In this document: positions 7,801 through 15,843 of the stretch, piece after piece | Layout: every line of letters starts with the position of its first letter | Position numbering within the stretch: position 1 is the first letter of the stretch | The notes under the pieces: generated by a model | Told to the model about the DNA's origin: nothing | The model's input: only the letters and a program-made list of their open reading frames with translations | Database searches by the model: none | Position numbers and translations under genes: made by a program | From: Falsochrobactrum ovis | Lineage (GTDB): Bacteria; Pseudomonadota; Alphaproteobacteria; Rhizobiales; Rhizobiaceae | DNA length: 64,000 bases | Assembly: GCF_003259955.1 (NCBI RefSeq) | Contig: NZ_QLMK01000001.1 | Location: forward strand, 706,934 to 770,933 | Direction of reading: 5' to 3'

Positions 7801-9096
7801 ATGCAAACAAGCAGGGAACGCCTAGAAAAAATATTGGCGCAGCTCGATCAACGGCGCAAAACTGAGCGGGTTTTTGGCACTATTTATTCTAGATCGGCGC
7901 GTCTTGAGGCCGATGCTGCCGACATACGCCGAGCGAACGGTCGTTCGCTTGGCCCGCTTGATGGGCGTATTGTTTCGATCAAAGACCTTTTTGACGTAAA
8001 AGGAGAGGCGACGCTCGCTGGTTCTTGTATTCGGAGGAGCGAGCCGCCCGCCTCGACGGACGCGTTGATTGTCAAGCGTTTGCGCCAAGCTGGTGCTGTC
8101 ATTGTGGGAAAAACCCATATGACCGAGTTTGCTTTTACCGCGGTGGGGCTCAATCCCCATTATGGTGTTTTAGGAAACGCCATAGAACCAACGCGTATTC
8201 CTGGCGGATCGTCATCGGGGGCTGCCATCTCGGTGGCAGAAGGTACAAGCGAAATTGCAATCGGCTCGGATACGGGCGGTTCGGTCCGAATTCCCGCAGC
8301 GTTAAATGGCGTTGTCGGTTTCAAACCAACCGCACGACGGATTCCACTTCAAGGAGCATTTCCTTTGGCTCCGTCGCTCGATTCGATTGGCCCATTGGCT
8401 AAAACTGTTGATGATTGCATTCTCGCTGATGCAATCATTGCCGGTCTCGCCCCCAGCATTCCAGACGCTGTTGCGCTTACGGATTGCACGATTGGTATTC
8501 CCAACGATCTGCTATTAGACAACATGGACCCGTCGGTGGAAGCAGCCTTTGAGGCCGCGCGATACGGTCTTGAGAAGCTCGGCGCACGGCTTGTTACAAT
8601 CGAGTTGGACGACTTAATTCGCGAATTTGCAAAAGCAGCCAGTATTGGCTCAATTGTAAGCATTGAGGCTGCGCGTATCCATTCAAAAACCTGGCTACAT
8701 GACCCCGACGCGAATGTTGATTTTAGAGTGCGAGAGACGCTTCTGAAGCGACATTTGGTTTTAGATAAAGATTACGCACAGCTGATGGAAAAACGCGATG
8801 AACTTGCCAGACGGATGAACCAACGCTTACAGAATATCGACTGTTTTATCACACCAACCACGCCAATCTTGCCCGTCACAATCGCCTCTGTCAGCGAAGA
8901 CGAGGAAGAATATGAACGGGTAGAAACTTTATTGCTGCGCAACACCCAGATCGGAAATCAGTTTGATCTTTGCAGCATCAGCCTTCCAATGCCGAACACA
9001 CCTTTGCCTGCCGGACTTATGTTAACTGCTGCTGCTAACTCTGATCGCCGCCTGCTTGCACTAGCGCGTTCAGTTGAGGCTCTGTTGAGCAGATAA
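7801..9096 (+). CDS. Amidase signature family hydrolase
   Basis: A 431-residue member of the amidase signature family, which hydrolyses carbon-nitrogen bonds in amides through a Ser-cisSer-Lys triad. The catalytic lysine is in SIKDLFDVKG, the cis-serine in GGSSSGAA and the nucleophile serine in GSDTGGSVR. The substrate cannot be told from sequence; it is not GatA by context, since no gatB or gatC is adjacent. The ATG at 7801 follows a GGGGGAA site; the frame stays open upstream only through the tandem repeat at 7746-7788. Its 3' end overlaps the convergent sufE gene by 27 bases. Confidence 0.88.
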   Translation: MQTSRERLEKILAQLDQRRKTERVFGTIYSRSARLEADAADIRRANGRSLGPLDGRIVSIKDLFDVKGEATLAGSCIRRSEPPASTDALIVKRLRQAGAVIVGKTHMTEFAFTAVGLNPHYGVLGNAIEPTRIPGGSSSGAAISVAEGTSEIAIGSDTGGSVRIPAALNGVVGFKPTARRIPLQGAFPLAPSLDSIGPLAKTVDDCILADAIIAGLAPSIPDAVALTDCTIGIPNDLLLDNMDPSVEAAFEAARYGLEKLGARLVTIELDDLIREFAKAASIGSIVSIEAARIHSKTWLHDPDANVDFRVRETLLKRHLVLDKDYAQLMEKRDELARRMNQRLQNIDCFITPTTPILPVTIASVSEDEEEYERVETLLLRNTQIGNQFDLCSISLPMPNTPLPAGLMLTAAANSDRRLLALARSVEALLSR

Positions 9097-9510
9097 TTTT
9101 GCAAGCTCGGCTTCGCGATGAATGCGTGCCACCATGGCGCGCAATCCGTTTGAGCGTTGCGGCGTCAAATGCTCGTCCAAACCAAGCTGGCGCAACAGCC
9201 CTTCGGGATCTGTTGCTAGAATTTCAGAAGCTTTGCGACCAGAATAAAGCGCCAGTACAATCGCTACCAGTCCGCGCACAATATGCGCATCGGAATCGCC
9301 CAAAAATTCAATAACCGGGTCTGCTCCCTCATGAGGCAGGGTTTTAAGCCAGACCTGACTGACACATCCTTGAACTTTGTGTGCGGCGTCGCGCGCATCG
9401 TCAGGGTAGGCGGGAAGCTCACGGCCCAAATCAATCACATAGCGATAACGGTCTTCCCAATCGTCGAGAAACTCGAAATCGGAGATAATATTCTCGATGG
9501 TGGTATTCAT
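9070..9510 (-). CDS. sufE: SufE family sulfur acceptor protein
   Basis: A 146-residue cytoplasmic protein that takes persulfide sulfur from the cysteine desulfurase SufS for iron-sulfur cluster assembly. The family core is clear: YRYVIDLGRELP, then the acceptor cysteine in VQGCVSQVW, and RGLVAIVLALYSG. A GAGAGAAT ribosome site precedes the ATG. The other suf genes are not in this window, a normal situation in rhizobia. The gene is convergent with, and overlaps the end of, the amidase gene. Confidence 0.93.
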   Translation of the reverse strand: MNTTIENIISDFEFLDDWEDRYRYVIDLGRELPAYPDDARDAAHKVQGCVSQVWLKTLPHEGADPVIEFLGDSDAHIVRGLVAIVLALYSGRKASEILATDPEGLLRQLGLDEHLTPQRSNGLRAMVARIHREAELAKLSAQQSLN

Positions 9511-9597
9511 ATTCTCTCACTACAATCCGTGGCTTAACTCTCATTCGTCTATATAGGAATTATTAGACGCGAGGTCACGGAAATCTCTATAATTTAT

Positions 9598-10020
9598 TTA
9601 AAAATTAGAGTCCGCTGTGTTGTTTATTACGCTCTCCCTTGGCGTGGGAACAGGTATAAATTGTGGCTTTTCGGGAAGAGTTTCGGGAATAGAAGCGGTT
9701 GGCATTTTGTCCGAATGGCCAAAATGATCGCTCAGAAAGCCGAGTAATGCGCCGCTATTCTCAAGCAATTGGCCTGCACTTGTTTTAAGTGCGGATTGTC
9801 CATTTTCGCAGATCGCTGGATTGTCCATGCAAAACTTACCCACATCCATCGCCGTCTTTCCGCCAGCGATGAGCTTCCCAATCTCATCGGATGTAGACGG
9901 GGTGGAGTTTGCGATATCCGGTTTAGACGAGACGTTTTCTGCTTCATCAGCCATAAAATGTGGCATGATCAGAAATGCCAACGATAGCCAGATAGCGGAT
10001 TTGACAAGAAAACGGATCAT
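9598..10020 (-). CDS. DUF5330-like small exported protein
   Basis: A 140-residue protein starting with a hydrophobic signal or anchor segment (MIRFLVKSAIWLSLAFLIMP), followed by a Ser/Pro-rich stretch and a short conserved helical part with a cysteine pair (GKFCMDNPAICENG). This matches the small DUF5330 proteins of Hyphomicrobiales, whose function is unknown. A GAGGAG motif lies about 14 bases upstream of the ATG at 10020. It diverges from the sensor kinase gene across about 280 bases that must hold both promoters. Confidence 0.6.
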   Translation of the reverse strand: MIRFLVKSAIWLSLAFLIMPHFMADEAENVSSKPDIANSTPSTSDEIGKLIAGGKTAMDVGKFCMDNPAICENGQSALKTSAGQLLENSGALLGFLSDHFGHSDKMPTASIPETLPEKPQFIPVPTPRESVINNTADSNF

Positions 10021-10300
10021 TATGCTAGCGATAGGCTCCTCTGACAGCTGGGCTGAGATCAATATCGCGCAATTGTACAAATATTCGGTAACCAACCGAT
10101 TCGGTATTTTTCTGATCGAGTAGGCAAAGACTGCAGAACATCCATCTTCTGTTTACCATAGATCGAAGAACGTCCTCAATTTGCCTGTTGTACCGCACTG
10201 TGTGGTCGAACTTTATCCTTTCTTTAAAGCCTGTCCTGCAATCTGCTGTATGGAAACCGGCAATCCGGTGCACCGCAGATCATTGAGTGAGTAGGGCACA

Positions 10301-12115
10301 TTGAGAGCCATTAATTTGAAAATACCCGAAACCCTTAACGCATTGGCGCGGGCTTTTGACCGTTTTCACGACCGTTTCAGCCAGGCTGGATTGGATGGAA
10401 TATCCCTCATTCTAGTCCCAATTCTGCTATTTAGCGCGTATTTGGCGTCCGATATCAGCACAAGTCTCGCTGAAACAGCGATTGTTGCTGCATGCCTCAT
10501 CGGATCTGCGATGATTTTCTGTGCTTTCAGATCAATGGGAATATTGGCTGACCGCCAGCGGTTCTTAAGCTTCGTCATCTATGCTGCGGGCTTGGCCGTC
10601 ATTATTATTCTGAGACAGAGTAATCCAGCGCTTTGGATGATGGCTGCTGCGTTTCCGTTGGAGGTGTGGTTTGTCCAGCGCAGAATTGGCCCCGCACTGA
10701 CGGGAACTGCTTTCGCGCTCGGTTTGCTCGGTCTCTTCGCGTTCAAGGATGCGGGCAGCGTATCAAACAGTCCGATCTCAATCACAATATTCGCACTTTA
10801 TACGGCAAGTCTCATCTTCCGCAGCCTCATCTTGCGAGACAAAACTGCCAGACTGGATGTGGTGGCCCCGACGCCCGTGCGCTTGAGCGGTGATGTCTCT
10901 ATGGTGCTGGATCTTGAAGGTTTTGTGCAGCAGATTGACGAAACAACTGCTACTCTCTTGGGAGCCAAACCCCAATCGCTTGAGGGGAGCGCATTGCTTG
11001 ATCGCGTGCATGTCACTGATCGTGTTTCTTATCTTTCTTTGCTGGCGGATTTGAGGCGCAATCTGCCTGCTCAGCCTGTTGAGCTTCGCTTACGTTCTAT
11101 CGAAAATGGAAAAACCCAGTTCCTCAGCTATCACATCGAGGGGGAGCGTATGGGCGACGCAATAATGCTGCTCGGGCGGTCGCTGGAACGTGAGCAAGCG
11201 CTTGTCCGTGAAATCGAGTCTTTGCGAAGTGAACTCGAAACCGAACGAATTGGCAAAGGAAAGCTGCTAGAGACCGTCAGCCACGAATTGCGTACGCCGC
11301 TAAATGCAATCATCGGGTTTTCGGACATGCTTTCCGATGCTCAGGGCGCAGGTCTTGCATTAGAAAAGGAAAAACAACAGGAATATGCTGGGCTTATTCG
11401 GCAGTCGGGACATTATCTGCTGGAACTGGTGAACGCGGTTTTGGATAATTCGCGGCTGGAAGATGGGGCCTATCAAATTGATCCGGTGAGTTTTGTTTTC
11501 CGCGATACGGTCGAACTTTGTGCGTCAGTTATCATGCCACAAGCCCAAAAGAAGGGAATTGCCTTCTGCCATCGCGTTGGGGCATCGACGGGCGAACTTG
11601 TGGCAGATCGTTGCGCAATTAAGCAAATTTTGCTTAACCTTGCGACAAATGCGGTGAAATTCACCGAACCCGGTGGCTGCGTGACACTTGATGCTTCAAG
11701 AGTTACGGTAGACGGACGCGCTATGCTGGAAGTTACCGTGTCCGACACGGGTATCGGCATTGCGCCCGATGATTTGCAACGCATTGGCACTCCCTTTGTC
11801 CGAGGCAGTAACAGCTATGCCCGCGCCCAGGAAGGCAGTGGACTTGGACTATCGCTGGTCAAAGGTCTTGTGGAATTGCACCAGGGTTGCATGCAGATTA
11901 AAACTAGCGTGTCGGAAGGCACGATTGTGACAGTTCGGCTACCGGTCGACGGTCCGGCAACCATTATTGATGAACATGACAATCCTTTAGGAAAGGATCT
12001 ACAGCAGCTTGGCACGGTGATCGAAATGCACCGTCCCCAAGGGGAATGGAGTGATGACTGGCAGAAAGAAGAAATCCGGGACGAGGACAATGCGCAAACC
12101 CGCAAGACGGCCTAG
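10301..12115 (+). CDS. Membrane PAS sensor histidine kinase (orphan)
   Basis: A 604-residue hybrid-free sensor kinase. Residues of about 30-175 contain several hydrophobic membrane segments, followed by a PAS-like domain (about 190-300), the phospho-acceptor domain with the H-box [17 protein letters not shown] near residue 326, and the ATPase domain with NLATNAVKF, DTGIGI and GSGLGLSL. The H-box and ATPase most resemble the PleC/DivJ class of cell-cycle kinases. No response regulator is adjacent, so it is an orphan kinase. The TTG at 10301 is the most likely start, with AGGG upstream. The following gene begins inside its last codons, so both are translated together. Confidence 0.85.
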   Translation: MRAINLKIPETLNALARAFDRFHDRFSQAGLDGISLILVPILLFSAYLASDISTSLAETAIVAACLIGSAMIFCAFRSMGILADRQRFLSFVIYAAGLAVIIILRQSNPALWMMAAAFPLEVWFVQRRIGPALTGTAFALGLLGLFAFKDAGSVSNSPISITIFALYTASLIFRSLILRDKTARLDVVAPTPVRLSGDVSMVLDLEGFVQQIDETTATLLGAKPQSLEGSALLDRVHVTDRVSYLSLLADLRRNLPAQPVELRLRSIENGKTQFLSYHIEGERMGDAIMLLGRSLEREQALVREIESLRSELETERIGKGKLLETVSHELRTPLNAIIGFSDMLSDAQGAGLALEKEKQQEYAGLIRQSGHYLLELVNAVLDNSRLEDGAYQIDPVSFVFRDTVELCASVIMPQAQKKGIAFCHRVGASTGELVADRCAIKQILLNLATNAVKFTEPGGCVTLDASRVTVDGRAMLEVTVSDTGIGIAPDDLQRIGTPFVRGSNSYARAQEGSGLGLSLVKGLVELHQGCMQIKTSVSEGTIVTVRLPVDGPATIIDEHDNPLGKDLQQLGTVIEMHRPQGEWSDDWQKEEIRDEDNAQTRKTA

Positions 12116-13118
12116 TTGGGGACGTCGCCTGCTGGGTCTTTTGTTCAGCGGGGTTTCGGCTCTGGCAATTGCTGTAGGTAATTTTATTGTGCGCAATCCC
12201 GTCCTCACCGGCGGGGCAACCGCTTTTGCGGTCGTGATGGGTTTTGTTTCGGCTAATGCGCTTTGGTATCAACCGCAAGCACATAATACGGTGTTCATCC
12301 AAACCCGCCCGGACTTTACTTTCCAAGCCGCGCCGCGCGCGGTGCTGTCACGGACAATTTCCGCGAGCCAAAATGCCCAAAAGCCGATAGACGAAGCGAT
12401 AGATAGAGCCGGTGATCGCCAAGTGACGCCGGAACCACAAAACGTTGCGGCTGCCATACTTGCTCAAGATCGACTGCAGCCGACTGGCTCAATTGATGAA
12501 ATGTTGCCCGCTCTTGCACCCAATGCCGATTTGGATGTCGCACGCTTGCAGCAAAGCTTGTCGGCACTTGGAATTTACAAAGGCGAAATCGACGGATTTA
12601 CCGGGCCGCAAACCCGTGAAGCTGTTGAGCAATGGCAAAAGATTCAAGCAAAGCTGGGCAATCTCAAGCAAAATATTGCTGCATCTGAAAATAAACCGGC
12701 TCCTGTTCCGGTTTCTGTTCCTGTTTCTGGCCCATCTTCAGATCAGATCAAGAAATTGATCAATCGCGAAGTGCCTATTCCCCAACCTCATCCCAATTCC
12801 GCTGCTGCAAAGGCGCAGTCGTCGGAAAAGCCTAGCGCTGGATTGGCGTCACGCCAAAGTGAAAAAGCGAGCAACGCGAAGTTACCCGCGGTGGTAAAGC
12901 CTCAACCTTCAAAGCAACAGGTTACCTCACAGGATATCGTGCGCGTTCAGGCAGGCTTAAAGGCGTTCGGCAATGGCAAGGTGAGCGTGGACGGTATCCC
13001 AGATCAAACCACTCGCGACGCAGTTCGGGAATTCCAAAAACTATTCAATTTGCCTGCTACCGGTGAAATTGATGCCAATCTGATCGGAAAAATGCGTGAA
13101 ATCGGTCTGATCAGCTGA
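12054..13118 (+). CDS. Membrane protein with two peptidoglycan-binding domains
   Basis: A 354-residue inner-membrane protein. The N-terminus is strongly basic, with one or two membrane segments around residues 25-70, and the rest faces the periplasm. Two PG_binding_1 domains are visible: one near residue 165 (LQQSLSALGIYKGEIDGFTG) and one at the C-terminus (VQAGLKAFGNGKVSVDGI, then FNLPATGEID). A long Pro/Ala/Lys-rich linker joins them. It probably anchors an envelope process to the cell wall. It overlaps the end of the sensor kinase gene by about 60 bases, suggesting a wall-related role for that kinase (inference). Confidence 0.82.
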   Translation: MTGRKKKSGTRTMRKPARRPSWGRRLLGLLFSGVSALAIAVGNFIVRNPVLTGGATAFAVVMGFVSANALWYQPQAHNTVFIQTRPDFTFQAAPRAVLSRTISASQNAQKPIDEAIDRAGDRQVTPEPQNVAAAILAQDRLQPTGSIDEMLPALAPNADLDVARLQQSLSALGIYKGEIDGFTGPQTREAVEQWQKIQAKLGNLKQNIAASENKPAPVPVSVPVSGPSSDQIKKLINREVPIPQPHPNSAAAKAQSSEKPSAGLASRQSEKASNAKLPAVVKPQPSKQQVTSQDIVRVQAGLKAFGNGKVSVDGIPDQTTRDAVREFQKLFNLPATGEIDANLIGKMREIGLIS

Positions 13119-13131
13119 TGCGAGATATTAT

Positions 13132-13491
13132 ATGCGCTTAACTTCCGACTTTTGGGTGTCAGCATTGATCCGTAATGTAGAGACCAGCGGCGGCTTTGCT
13201 TATCTCGTGCGACGAGGAGCAAAAGAAGCAGGCGCCATTTTTATCCAACACGCATCGCGTTTTGGAACGTCTGATCTTTACTCGCCCGCTCCGCAAACAT
13301 CCTATGAGTTGAATAATGACCGCGAGCGCATTTTTGCATGTATTTTGCACAATGCTGAGGATGATCTGGTGCGTCAGCGCATGCAGCGTGAGATCAATTT
13401 CGACCCCGATTTATGGTTGATCGAGCTTGAAGATATTGCCGATCTGAAAAGCCTAATTTCTATTGCTGAGGATGATGAGGGCCTCAAGTAA
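13132..13491 (+). CDS. DUF1491 family protein
   Basis: A 119-residue soluble protein with the conserved opening MRLTSDFWVSALIRNVE and the short beta/alpha pattern of DUF1491, an alphaproteobacterial family without a known function. It starts 13 bases after the peptidoglycan-binding gene and is probably the last gene of that operon. No catalytic motif is evident. Confidence 0.82.
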   Translation: MRLTSDFWVSALIRNVETSGGFAYLVRRGAKEAGAIFIQHASRFGTSDLYSPAPQTSYELNNDRERIFACILHNAEDDLVRQRMQREINFDPDLWLIELEDIADLKSLISIAEDDEGLK

Positions 13492-13543
13492 CCCTGACGC
13501 TTTTTCGCATCACCAATCCATGCTTTGCTAAAGACCGCGCTGC

Positions 13544-14623
13544 TTAAAGACTATTTGAATTAGCCTCTTCTGCTAAATTCAGCTCACCGCTTGCGCTTTG
13601 GTCTTGTGCCTGTGCCATTTCGCGCAATTTATTGCGCAGAAGGCGAGACATGTCATCGGCTTTCCAGCGTCTGATAAGCGCAATCGCCTTTTCACGATCT
13701 ATGGAACGATAGATATGAACAAATTCGCGCAGATTTTCGCGATCAGCATCAATCCGTCCCAATATTGAAGTCATAATGAGATAACATTCAGAAGCCGAAA
13801 GCCCGAGTGCTCGTAAAGCGATTGGCAAATAAGAATTGGGCCATTCTCCTATAATTTTATCAGCGCGTTCAAAAGTAAGATCAAGTGCGTCAGCTAATGC
13901 GGTTCGAAAAATCTGATCGTCAACCAACAATGCTGTATTGACCAAATGATCAGCTGCAATGGCAGCACTTGCGCCGATGAGCGGATAATGAAGAGAAAAC
14001 CCGCGCTGCTCTTGTTCAGATAAAGTGCCGGTAAAATTCTTGCCAGTTTGGTTCTGAATATTGGCTGGGAATTGGGGCTGCTCGCTTTGCTCTGTTTCAA
14101 GATTTGCAAGATTTTCTTGCAGCTGAAGCATCCGCTCAATCATCGGATCATGAAAGCTGCGAAGAATTTGTCTCAATTCAGGATCGGCAGATTGACGGCG
14201 GGAAATTGCACGCGCGTGCTCTATTCCATTCTTGTTAATAATGTCAATTAAATCAGTTGGTCGCAGCAGGGGCGAGCGCAACAGCAAAGGCGCAGAGATT
14301 TCCGCAGGCTCATTGGCAAGAGCTAAAAGAAGCGGTCGGGGTGCGGTTTCCAAAGATGCGAGCGCATTGGCAGCCTGTCGCTTACCACGTGTGGTGGCAC
14401 TTGCCAGTAATGGCAGCACAAGATCGACAAGCTGCTGGGCATTTTGGCGACTGGGTCGCATAACGCCAGCAAAAGCGCTGATCGCCGCCGCGATCAGATC
14501 ATCAGCTTTGGAGTCTTTCGAATTTGCCGTTGAGGAACCTCGTGGGCCGGAAATCTCCTCCAGTACGCGGAACTGATCTTTTGTCACGCAAGTTACCCCA
14601 GACAGGCCCCGAACTACAATCAT
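13544..14623 (-). CDS. DUF2336 family protein
   Basis: A 359-residue soluble protein made of helical, HEAT-like repeats (for example PAEISAPLLLRSPLLRPTDL), typical of the alphaproteobacterial DUF2336 family. In other alphaproteobacteria some members have been linked to surface or motility regulation, but no role is established here. The gene converges with the DUF1491 operon and lies beyond the envelope gene group on the same strand, separated from it by 78 bases. Confidence 0.8.
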   Translation of the reverse strand: MIVVRGLSGVTCVTKDQFRVLEEISGPRGSSTANSKDSKADDLIAAAISAFAGVMRPSRQNAQQLVDLVLPLLASATTRGKRQAANALASLETAPRPLLLALANEPAEISAPLLLRSPLLRPTDLIDIINKNGIEHARAISRRQSADPELRQILRSFHDPMIERMLQLQENLANLETEQSEQPQFPANIQNQTGKNFTGTLSEQEQRGFSLHYPLIGASAAIAADHLVNTALLVDDQIFRTALADALDLTFERADKIIGEWPNSYLPIALRALGLSASECYLIMTSILGRIDADRENLREFVHIYRSIDREKAIALIRRWKADDMSRLLRNKLREMAQAQDQSASGELNLAEEANSNSL

Positions 14624-14701
14624 ACAATGCTGAAAAATATTAGCAGGCTGGACAATAATAGATAAGCCTTAGCAACTCATTAACTGTGGCGGAAAACCGT
14701 G

Positions 14702-15244
14702 TCAGTCCACTTCATATGGCGCGCAGCTCGCGGTTTCAAAAAAGCCATGGGCGACGCTCTGCCAGCTAGCGTCAGGCACGAGCACACGCAAGATTACAGC
14801 GCCTTTTTCGATAGGGAGGCTGACCATCAAAGTCTCGCTTTCGTCAAATGTGCTATCGGTACGCAAGGCGGCGACACCGAGCGGATTAGCCACGACGAGA
14901 TCAAGCGTTCGATCATTGGAAATATTGTCGTTAATGCTATAGAGATTATCGCCATTGGGCGTGTAGATCGAAAGCGACCAAAAGGGCGCGGATTTTTGTG
15001 TGGCCAATTTGAGAGGCCCGTCCGAAAGGTCAAACCGACAAACAGCCTGCTGGATCAGCGGATCTGGGTTGCTTAGCACCTTTGCGCCTGAACTCAATTG
15101 GTGAAACCGATAAGCTTCCCCCAAATTTTCAAGCTCGGCCCACGCATTTCTATCTGAATAATGCGGAATCAGCAGTAAAATCGCGATATGCACGATTGCA
15201 GCGCCGATCAATCCAAGCAAGAGCAGGTGCAAAAACCTAGACAT
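14702..15244 (-). CDS. DUF1254 family membrane protein
   Basis: A 180-residue protein with an N-terminal membrane anchor (RFLHLLLLGLIGAAIVHIAI) and a periplasmic domain of the DUF1254 type, marked by FWSLSIYTPNGDNLYSIND. It pairs with the DUF1214 protein encoded just upstream: its ATG overlaps the end of that gene by eight bases, so translation is coupled. The two families occur fused in longer envelope proteins and as this split pair in rhizobia. Function unknown; the neighbouring penicillin-binding protein suggests an envelope location and perhaps role. Confidence 0.8.
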   Translation of the reverse strand: MSRFLHLLLLGLIGAAIVHIAILLLIPHYSDRNAWAELENLGEAYRFHQLSSGAKVLSNPDPLIQQAVCRFDLSDGPLKLATQKSAPFWSLSIYTPNGDNLYSINDNISNDRTLDLVVANPLGVAALRTDSTFDESETLMVSLPIEKGAVILRVLVPDASWQSVAHGFFETASCAPYEVD

Positions 15245-15836
15245 TGCAGGCCGGGCCTTGATCAGCCGCTCTTTCAAGCTGCGGCATGATGAATTCGCTT
15301 AGACCCATGGAGCTTGCGACCATGCTATCGTAAAACGTCATCACAAGTATAAAAGCTCCACTGCCTTCAATCGGAAGCCAGTTGCCAGGCCTGGCTTCCG
15401 CTCCAATTGAGATCAATATACTGCTATCTTCATTATAAATTATCTCGCGGGAATGGAGGGCGGGCGGCAGACCTTTGCGCGGCTCTATAGGCTTTAACTC
15501 AATATCCGCAACGTAAAGCGACCAGAAGCGGGATGAAGGGGCCGAACCTTTTAAAAGATAATTGCACCCACGACGTAACTCATTTCCTTGGCTGTCTTGG
15601 CGAGCGTAAAAGATCAATCCTTCCGTCGGGCTGGGTGGAAGCCAGGATTGGCGTGCTGCGCGTGCTTTGATGTAAGGATCGGCTTCCGCTGTTCCCGCGT
15701 CCGGATAAGCACTCCAATTGCCAATTTTTAGCTCACCGAAGCCACCAAACTGGTCAAGCGCATAATGGGTGAACCAGATCCCACCTCCAAACGCTATTGC
15801 GAGCACAAAGATTGTACCAAAAATTGTCTTTAACAT
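15237..15836 (-). CDS. DUF1214 family membrane protein
   Basis: A 199-residue protein with an N-terminal anchor (about residues 4-23) and a periplasmic DUF1214 domain, seen in GCNYLLKGSAPSSRFWSLYV and the C-terminal MPQLERAADQGPACNV. The start at 15836 is preferred because it begins the hydrophobic anchor; it lies seven bases past the stop of the penicillin-binding protein gene. It is the middle gene of a three-gene operon with that enzyme and the DUF1254 protein. Confidence 0.8.
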   Translation of the reverse strand: MLKTIFGTIFVLAIAFGGGIWFTHYALDQFGGFGELKIGNWSAYPDAGTAEADPYIKARAARQSWLPPSPTEGLIFYARQDSQGNELRRGCNYLLKGSAPSSRFWSLYVADIELKPIEPRKGLPPALHSREIIYNEDSSILISIGAEARPGNWLPIEGSGAFILVMTFYDSMVASSMGLSEFIMPQLERAADQGPACNV

Positions 15837-15843
15837 CGCGCAC

